Program-made: the position numbers and the translations under genes
Source of the DNA: JAVBOD01 sp031551045
GTDB lineage: Bacteria; Bacteroidota; Bacteroidia; Bacteroidales; UBA932
Reading direction: 5' to 3'
Length of the DNA: 41,092 bases
NCBI GenBank assembly: GCA_031551045.1
Contig: JAVBOD010000003.1
Span: forward strand, 1-41,092
Notes under the pieces: generated by a model
What the model was told of the DNA's origin: nothing
Seen by the model: only the letters and a program-made list of their open reading frames with translations
Databases searched by the model: none
Part shown: positions 25,201 through 32,400 of the stretch, one piece after another
Layout of the letters: each line of letters opens with the position of its first letter
Position numbering within the stretch: the first letter of the stretch is position 1

Positions 25201-28200
25201 AGCCATAGGTCGAATAATTTGCATATACACTGGTTTCCTTTGTTTCCCTCAGCTCTGTAGAAGGAATGATACGCGCCCCGGAGCCTGATACATGGGTAAA
25301 TACCACATAGAAATTGCCTGCTACCACCGCCGGTTTCGGGAAAGTAACCGTACTATAGCCATTAGTCGTAGGGGTAATCGTAGCACTGGTCAACATTGCG
25401 CCAACAGTTCCCGGCACATCGGAATATGAGCTGGGAATTTCGGTATGGATCGCTACTTTTATGGTAACAGTACCTGTAACATTGAATGAATAAAATTTAA
25501 TAGAAGGTATTTCTCCCGGCGAAGTATTAACAAAACGTTCAGCGACACCCTGAGGAAAAGTGGTATAAGCATCGCCTATGGCCGACATAAAGATATTCGT
25601 ATTGGACTGGTAGAAATAAAGGGCGCTTTCGTCGCCATAGACATTCCAAATATCGGCAGTTCCCCCTACCTGGATATGATTTGTTTTCGTGGTATCAACA
25701 GTTGCAGCCGGATTAGAAACTTCCAGCGAAACATCATGTAAAACAGTAGTTGAAGAAGCCGGATAAGTAACCACATGGCTAGAGGCAGTAGCTGAGGCGG
25801 GAGAGCCACCGGGAAAGGTCCATTTCCAAGATCTGGGATAATTTTCCGATATATCCAGATAGAACACCTGTCCTCCGCTACGAGGAAGAAACTGGCCACG
25901 CGATTGTGTATTCCAACCGGTAGAGACCGAAAGGAAGTCGGGCACCGGAGGAACCGCTTTTACAGTAACCGCATTTTCCAATGTCTTCACATCTTCTCCT
26001 TCCGTGTTTTTCACTTTCAGTGTAACATCATAAGTTCCCTGATGCATATACACCGTCTCCGGATTGGTGATGGTACTACTGGTATCTTCAGCCCCCGGCA
26101 TGACCCAATTCCATAAGACTACCGGACCGCCCGTCGTTTTATCGGTAAAACTAACTTTTTCTCCTTCCTTTATGGTAATAGGAGTTGTAGCACCATTCAT
26201 GGCAAAATCCGCTACAGGCTTTACAACATCTACTTCATGCGTAAATTTAATATTGGGCCGGTAGTCATATAGGGTAGAAGTGGAGGTTCCGGAGATTGCC
26301 AACGCCGCTGTAGTTGCCCAATAACGAAGTTTAGCCGTGGCTGGTGAATAGGGCGTTTGCGGATTACGTGTTGCGTCTGTCGGATATTCCGTTTCTACAA
26401 TCACCAACAAGGAACTGGAGCCATCATAGGTAAACGATCCGGCATTAAACGGGAAAGAAGCATAAGCTCCTGCAGGATTGGTATAGTTGCTATATTCCGC
26501 CACCTTGGTTGCCCCTGCAGAAACAGCCCCATAAGTGTTATATGTGCTTGCATTCATATCCGATACGGAGGCATCAATCATTTTAAGATAAACACGTACG
26601 GCACTTGTTGTAACCGTTTGACTTTCGTTGCAATACCATGCAACCTCAGTAATATTATGATTGCCAATACGTGCAATTTCCGCAGGTGTATATAAAGCGG
26701 CCGTATATAATTTAGCACGATTAAATCCGCTCGTTCCTAAAGGTAGAGCGCCTTGAGCCGTACCTGTTCCGACAATCAGTTCTTCTTTATTTTTTAAGAG
26801 CACATTTATTGTAGCGGTTTTACTGGATTCATTGGGAGTTCCGGCATTAACAGTTAAGGTGGCGGTATATGTCCCCGGAACATTATAGACAATTACCGGC
26901 GGCGTTTTACCCTCAAAGTTGGCAGGTGTTCCTCCTTCAAAAGTCCATTTCCAGGCCGTGGCAGCATTGGAAGCATCCCTGAATGACACGGATTCCGTAG
27001 CATATAGCTCGGTTCTGCTTACCACAAAACCTGCGGCTACTTCTCCTGCTTGGTAACCTCCCTCAATATATTCTTCGCCTGAACCCACAGGGTCAAGCCA
27101 CTTCTTCATCCAATTGTTGGGGCTGGCGTCTTTATCATAATGATACCATAAGGCTCCATATATAGAATTCCCATTAGGGCTTGCACAATTTTCTGCCGGG
27201 CCTCCGGTTAAGGTACCTACCACACGTCCGGCTTGGTCGAACAAAGGAGAACCGGAAGCACCGCCCTGCGTTAAACCATGACCGTTGGGAGTAGCCACAA
27301 ATTGTACACGCCAATAGGCGCCGGTAGCACCTACTTCGCCGCTATTCATCTTTGCCGTATAAGATGCAGCAGGACTGGTATAGGTAAAAATTTTCTTGAC
27401 ATCGCCATTCGGATGCCCAATGCCTACCCCCGATAGAGGGGCGACGTTTCTTCTATCCCATCCATTATAATACACACCATAATCTTCGGGAATCCGGTCA
27501 TTCAATTGTAATAAACAGCCATCGGAACCACCGTCTACCGGAATTTGCGTTAAAATAGTAGCCCCCACAATCGTATTGTTTTGAGAAGTAGTATAGGTTT
27601 CAGGATTGGGGTCATAGTCGTCCTTACACCCGGTAACTTCATAATTAAAATAATAGATTGCTTTATTCATGTCTGCCTCTGTTTGCCCGCTGTAGCAATG
27701 GAAAGCGCTCAAAAATATAGGATCAAGATTGCGCGCCGTTGTGTTGACAATTGTTCCGCTACACAAGCCATAACCACCACCGGTTATAGGAGTCAAAATA
27801 CGCGCCACTCCTCTTTTCTGGTCTTGCCAATTATCACCTTCCGAACAGTTAACATTAACCTGGCAGGGCAATGTTCCTACAAAACGTATATGTAACTGAT
27901 CTCCATCCGCCGATAAATCCATGTGATTATAGCCATAACCTATAGATGCGATTACCAATTGTAAATCGCCTGTTTTTTCCTTTGTGCGCATAGGCGGAAC
28001 ATACTCAAGGGTTATTCTATCACCGGGAAGCGGTTCGGTGGCATACTCTTGCCGTTTAGGATTTGAGCTGGATGTAAAGGCGCCTATCACCTTTTTTTTT
28101 GAGGCATTATATAAGAAAAGGCGACCACCTTCAGGGATAATAAATTTATCATAGGTCAGCAACATCGCAATAGCGTTAGGAGCCTCAAGCGTCAGCCGCC

Positions 28201-28507
28201 AAATATATTGCCCATTGGGAAGCATAGTCCATTCTCCGGAATTTTCCGGGGATAAATGAACCGGAATCTCATAAAAGGCGCGAGGAGGCATGCCGGCCTC
28301 TTCCCTGATTTTATCTTCCGCCTTTAAAGTTGTAACATCAAAGTCAGGACGCACCTGCAACATTTGTTGAGCGCTCATTGGCATAGCTCCCGAGTGTAAA
28401 AAACTGGGAGGAGTTCCGCCTTCACTGATTTGCGCCTCAAGAGAGAATACACAACAGAGAAAAAAGAAAAGAAAAGAATATTTTAGAAAAAAGATTCGCC
28501 TGTTCAT
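22214..28507 (-). CDS. Giant T9SS-secreted serine protease/adhesin
   Basis: The 2097-residue product has a signal peptide (to about residue 25) and a prodomain. A lysyl-endopeptidase-like trypsin-fold domain follows at about 205-460, with an apparent triad of His270 (LSAFHC), Asp329 (GGSDGCLLQL) and Ser418 (GGASGSPLF), plus several Cys. Three PKD-like domains come next (488-570, 763-848, 853-946), then a BACON-like domain at 1134-1214 (SWIIMDAPSGNISNDATI). A cleaved-adhesin domain as in gingipains lies at about 1240-1438 (NDWMISPELHL, YVAINCVSSDGWMLMIDDIA), an MBG-like segment at 1763-1846 and Ig-like modules at 1850-2010. The T9SS type A sorting domain is at 2017-2097 (LVVYPNPVKTGEQITVNV, MNIYNSSGG, PGFYFIQVVDAEG). 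It is likely surface-anchored or secreted, cleaving host or environmental proteins. It is the third gene of a four-gene array, 26 bp after the first barrel gene. Confidence 0.88.
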   Translation of the reverse strand: MNRRIFFLKYSFLFFFLCCVFSLEAQISEGGTPPSFLHSGAMPMSAQQMLQVRPDFDVTTLKAEDKIREEAGMPPRAFYEIPVHLSPENSGEWTMLPNGQYIWRLTLEAPNAIAMLLTYDKFIIPEGGRLFLYNASKKKVIGAFTSSSNPKRQEYATEPLPGDRITLEYVPPMRTKEKTGDLQLVIASIGYGYNHMDLSADGDQLHIRFVGTLPCQVNVNCSEGDNWQDQKRGVARILTPITGGGYGLCSGTIVNTTARNLDPIFLSAFHCYSGQTEADMNKAIYYFNYEVTGCKDDYDPNPETYTTSQNNTIVGATILTQIPVDGGSDGCLLQLNDRIPEDYGVYYNGWDRRNVAPLSGVGIGHPNGDVKKIFTYTSPAASYTAKMNSGEVGATGAYWRVQFVATPNGHGLTQGGASGSPLFDQAGRVVGTLTGGPAENCASPNGNSIYGALWYHYDKDASPNNWMKKWLDPVGSGEEYIEGGYQAGEVAAGFVVSRTELYATESVSFRDASNAATAWKWTFEGGTPANFEGKTPPVIVYNVPGTYTATLTVNAGTPNESSKTATINVLLKNKEELIVGTGTAQGALPLGTSGFNRAKLYTAALYTPAEIARIGNHNITEVAWYCNESQTVTTSAVRVYLKMIDASVSDMNASTYNTYGAVSAGATKVAEYSNYTNPAGAYASFPFNAGSFTYDGSSSLLVIVETEYPTDATRNPQTPYSPATAKLRYWATTAALAISGTSTSTLYDYRPNIKFTHEVDVVKPVADFAMNGATTPITIKEGEKVSFTDKTTGGPVVLWNWVMPGAEDTSSTITNPETVYMHQGTYDVTLKVKNTEGEDVKTLENAVTVKAVPPVPDFLSVSTGWNTQSRGQFLPRSGGQVFYLDISENYPRSWKWTFPGGSPASATASSHVVTYPASSTTVLHDVSLEVSNPAATVDTTKTNHIQVGGTADIWNVYGDESALYFYQSNTNIFMSAIGDAYTTFPQGVAERFVNTSPGEIPSIKFYSFNVTGTVTIKVAIHTEIPSSYSDVPGTVGAMLTSATITPTTNGYSTVTFPKPAVVAGNFYVVFTHVSGSGARIIPSTELRETKETSVYANYSTYGWLPMNLLIDGAYMSMNVVPNFTYTYLNMTSPKYMKVKNVDAQGQAITLASNASMWKATTTDSWIIMDAPSGNISNDATIRFACAENKAQLVRSGVINIEAGGNTTSVVVKQAGAPPTDLVADYNDDSLSIDLAWNFEMPVFKGVFDDAEAHTDFAINSPGIASWTYYDGDDKDTYGFFQNLAFTNEYAKMSFIVMNPTKFKDRSTGKTEDMTATLPERWSAHSGKKFFASIAPTDGVASNDWMISPELHLESEATVAFWAKSYTTEYPERFRVLYSTTGNAVSDFTHVLTTGAYVEISSGSWTRYSYALPANAKYVAINCVSSDGWMLMIDDIAIGTGALPQTALNTEPRNTANIATPNVLEQRLTEQKKTPLNLQKLQSDVKLHQKIEENVKKKVNLSNPFKQSLEVIAAPVMDIAVAQTTVARKEATDAVLRWDAGRNPNRTGVGNAAGGFFEVGIYFEAEDLLLYDGYQLKAVELLIISQGSDMALNIYKNEQLVHSQPLSDLQVHTGGEAVFNHVLLTTPIDIVAGDDLLISYEYIQAPKTGDDIVYVAGIDQTTTTVAGKGNLVAQSRGVFSLLPASITGNWNLAAVLAKAVNNKVFFKVYANGTAEALAETDTTSYIHENPPMAQQICYSVSAVYEGDPELETVPSEDTCVISKSVLTIAADNKTMIENEEVPELTGTVSGPLFAEHTVNNVLDMTTFIAMVSDQSKAGVYPIATVVDNTLPELYIMNPIAGKLTVTAIPSVIATQPEEARACVGEPASFTVTASGLELKYQWQKKDNTIWRDIDGATTPSLTINAVTAADASTYRVLIIGRSSIAISREVALIVGLPKEEAIAYEWSEMPAVNCNPVTNGGFHYTAFQWYRNGVAITGATKPYISVPKGDAGMYRCEMQTDKGYKLAVCDFVPQTPSSGLVVYPNPVKTGEQITVNVGAAINGGVMNIYNSSGGMEKANIPITGVATTVTVNDLLPGFYFIQVVDAEGNKQVAKLLVQ

Positions 28508-28533
28508 AGTATTAAAAATTATATAAGTGAATT

Positions 28534-29379
28534 TTATAGACCGAATGTAAATCGGAGGTTAAGACCTATAGCCATTGGCCGAAATTCAGAGACCATGTCG
28601 GTATCTAATATTCCGGAAGAATAGGTGTATTTCGGCGGAGAAGAATTTAAAGTCGGATTATCATCGGCAAAGGTAACCAATGCGGCATCCGACTTCTTCT
28701 GCATATTATTCAAACCATAATTAAAATATAAGCCTGCATAGAATGCCAATTTCTCTGTAAAAGCCAAACGGTATCCGGCTTCTACGTGTAATTGCACCGA
28801 AAAGTTCGCCTCGTAGGAGCCTGAATATTCATTTACACTTTTAGGATTATTCGGAGCAAACAAAGCATCAATGTTATATTCCGTAGCTTCAAAATCGAGC
28901 CACACTTTATTGGTTTGGTGTCCTGCCGCATTACCCGTATAGTTAGTACTCACAGGAATACCAAGCTTGCATCCTACGGCAAATTGCAATGCTTGCTTGT
29001 CGGCCAAAGGCAGTGTATAACGGGCGAGCAAAGGAATTTCCAGCATCAAAAGCGATTGTTTTTCAGTAAAGCCCGACAACGTGTAATCAAAGCGGTTTGC
29101 CCCTTGTTGAGTACTTAAAGATGCCTTGCTTATGGTAAGTTCGGCACCATAATAAGACAGGTCGATGCCGGACAGGATACTCCAGGAAGCATTAAAATTG
29201 TAGGCATAGCCCACTCCTCCACCTCCTCCGAAACGATTGGATACATCGGCTCCATCAACACTATAGGTTACGGTTTGAAGACCGCCGAATCCGTTTACGA
29301 ATAACTCATGCTTGCTTTGGCCGCTTACCATATTTCCGATAAACAATGAAAGGCCTATTATTAAGATTGATTTTCTCAT
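28534..29379 (-). CDS. Outer-membrane beta-barrel protein (first of a pair)
   Basis: The 281-residue product has a signal peptide (cleavage near residue 20, VSG|QS) and amphipathic strands finishing in GLNLRFTFGL. It is a paralogue of the barrel at 21371-22198, with shared order KHELFVNGFGG, GGGGVGYAYNFNASWSILSG, LLMLEIPLLARYTLP, CKLGIPVSTN and HVEAGYRLAFTEKLAFYAGLY. It starts 21 bp after the stop of the first giant adhesin and 26 bp before the start of the second. The strict cargo-barrel-cargo-barrel order suggests each barrel serves the cargo encoded before it (inference). The general fold is the porin-like OMP_b-brl class; no transport specificity can be read. Confidence 0.8.
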   Translation of the reverse strand: MRKSILIIGLSLFIGNMVSGQSKHELFVNGFGGLQTVTYSVDGADVSNRFGGGGGVGYAYNFNASWSILSGIDLSYYGAELTISKASLSTQQGANRFDYTLSGFTEKQSLLMLEIPLLARYTLPLADKQALQFAVGCKLGIPVSTNYTGNAAGHQTNKVWLDFEATEYNIDALFAPNNPKSVNEYSGSYEANFSVQLHVEAGYRLAFTEKLAFYAGLYFNYGLNNMQKKSDAALVTFADDNPTLNSSPPKYTYSSGILDTDMVSEFRPMAIGLNLRFTFGL

Positions 29380-29400
29380 AATTATCTTTAATTACAGTTT

Positions 29401-32400
29401 TTAATACACTACAATTTTTTGTGTTTCGATAATGCCACCGGGCAATTGTATATGCAGGAGATAAACACCCATCGTTTCCGGAGTTGCAATACTTCCTGAA
29501 ACACGGGAATAGTGCCGTATCAATTTACCCGCAAGGTCATAAATCGAAATATTGACCTTTTCGACTCCTTCCGGCAGAGAAAGGTTCAATACCTTTCCGG
29601 TGGCTACAGGATTCGGATATATTGTTATTTCGGTCGAGCGTTGTGTTACATAGGTTCTACAGGTATGATGCCATTCGCCTGTTTGCAGCATGTGTACATC
29701 GGCATAATAAGCATTTCTATTATTATTGAATTCGATATAATTACCGGTTCCCTGTACTGCCATACTGCCGTCGCGATACCATTTGAAAGCATCAAAGGTA
29801 TATCCTCCGTTATTAAGCGGATTATTGATAACGGCCAGTGTTTTCCCCCAGCGTTCTACATACAAGGGTTTAGCGGCACTGCCTAAGGCTTCCGAAACAA
29901 CTAATCTATAAGTTACACTTCCAACGGAAGGTATGGTGGCTGTAATTACAATATCGGCTTTATGGTTATCGAACGCCAGCAGTTTTGGCGTACCCGACGT
30001 ATAAGGATCTCCGTTAATTCTAATATCTCCGTCACCATCAATAGAGAGTGTGATCGTATTGTCTCCGCAGGCAGCCATATACTGCATGTGACTATCAATG
30101 GGCAAAGGTTCGTTATTAACCGTAATGTTATTCACCTTCGGAGTTTGTTTCACAAAAGTTGCCGCAATAGTATGATCCGCAGCTATATTCGTAAATGTAT
30201 AATAACCATTTTCTACCGCAGTTGGATTATTTGTACCATCAATCAATACTTCTGATATTCTGTAGTAATTATCAGGCATTATAACAAAATTTTTGGTACC
30301 TCCATAATTTACGGTTACTGTTCCATTAGGCAAGATTGTTCCTCCCGTACCTGCTGTAGCTGTGAGCGTATAACTCATACGTTCAAATGTTGCTTCAATA
30401 GTATGATTCGTTGTTATATTCGTAAACACGTAATTACCGTTATTTACCACATCCGTATTATTAAGGCCGTCAATCAATACTTGTACAATCTTATATCCCG
30501 CATTGGGCGTAATGGTATAAGTCCGACTACTACCGTGAGTCAGAGTCAATGTCCCACTAGGGTTGATAGTCCCGCCGGTACCGGCAGTTGCTGTGATTGT
30601 GTAGGTCAACTGAACAAAGTTTGCAGCTATCGTATGGTCGGTTGTAATGTTAGTAAATGTATAGCTCCCGGCAATAACCGCGGCGGAATTATTAACATCG
30701 TCAATTAGTATCGACTGTATTTCATAGCCGGTATTAGGGGTAACGGTAAAGCTTTGATTAGAGCCGTAGTTTACAGTCATGGTGCCGCTCGGTGCAATTG
30801 TTCCACCGCTGCCCGCAATAGCATCAAGGGTATAAGTCAGTATGGTGAAACGAGCGTCTATGGTATGGTTCGTAGTAATATCGGTAAAGGAGTAACTACC
30901 GGCAGCAACCGCTGCAGGATTATTAACGCCATCTATCAACACTTGATCCAGCTTATAACCGGTATTAGGCGTAAAGGTATAACTTTGCTCACTACCATGT
31001 TCTACCGTCAACGTTCCGCTTGGCGAAATAGTACCGTTCATATCAGTTAGTGCTGTTATTGTATATGTCAATGGTGCAAAAGCGGCTGCGATTGTATGAT
31101 TTTCATTAATATTTGCAAATTCATACGTATAAGTATTGCTACCAATAGCCGAAGCTTCCGGCGCTCCGTCAACCAATACATTTGCAATATTGAAGCCGGT
31201 ATTAGCTATAACGGTAAAGGATTTATTATCGCCCACCAATGCGCCTACGGCGCCAGAGGGGCTAATTGTTCCTCCTTGGCCGGCAGCAGCTGAAATAGTA
31301 TATTGCGCCGACACAAAAGAGGCGGTTATGGTATGCGCCGCATCCACACCGACAAAGGTATAGCGGCCATTAGTTACAGCCGAAGGAATATTCACGCCAT
31401 CAACCAAAACCTCACTGATGGCATACGTTGGATCGGCGGTAATCTGGAAAGTTTGATCACTTCCTTCATATACCGGAGTGTCGCCGGCAGGACTTATAGT
31501 TCCACCTGTTCCGGCTGAAGACGAGATCATATAACTCACCGGCTCCACACGAATATTATCAATATAAATATCGGTACCTACAAGTCCAATAGCTTCAAAC
31601 ACCAATCGTCCCATCGTCATTTGAGAACAATCCAATGTCACACTATATTCATACCACCCGATAGCAGGCGCAACCGGATCCAGGTGTCTATTCCTATTTA
31701 TGGTTAGCACCGGTGTAAGATCAGTATATACACCATATTTATCCGTCAGATAAACATTTACTCTATCCGCTTTTGTACTGCTTCCCTCATCGCGATACAT
31801 ATAGAATTTCAACACATAATTATTCCCGCTAAGATCAAGTACCGGCAAAGTCAATGCGGCACGTGTTCCACTCTTAGCCTGGAAACTATTAAACCCTAAC
31901 ATTCCGGCGCCCGACTGGGGGAAACAGTTTTGAGGGAAACCCATGGTTTTGGTTACATTTTCCCAAAGAAGTTGTTCCGTTGTTTCGTTTTTATAGCATT
32001 GTTTGACAAAAATTTTTCTTTCGTCAGATTGAACATCATCAAATCCTTCGACAAAAGGAACAGCCCTCGGGGTCATACAGGGAGATTCACTTACCGTAAT
32101 CTCTTTTTCAACAGGAACTGATTCACAATAATCATCATATACCGCAGATACGCCGTATTTATAAGTTCCCGGTTGCGACAGTTCATCTTTTAGGAAATTG
32201 TCAAAAATAGGATTCACATTTATCTTTACATCATTTCTATAAACATTGAATCCTTTACGTGTAACATCCTGCACACCGGCCAAAGCGCCTAAACACCAAC
32301 TACCGCGACTTATCTGCGCAGAAAGAGGAGTCCATGATTGACCATCATAAATCATATCCGATTTTCCTTTCAATTCTTCAACAACAATATTATCATAAGC

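Noticed and set aside
30142..31533. CRISPR-like array, because of regular repeats
   Set aside because: Repeats are about 231 bp, diverged, coding and in frame with a protein domain family; there is no spacer pattern.
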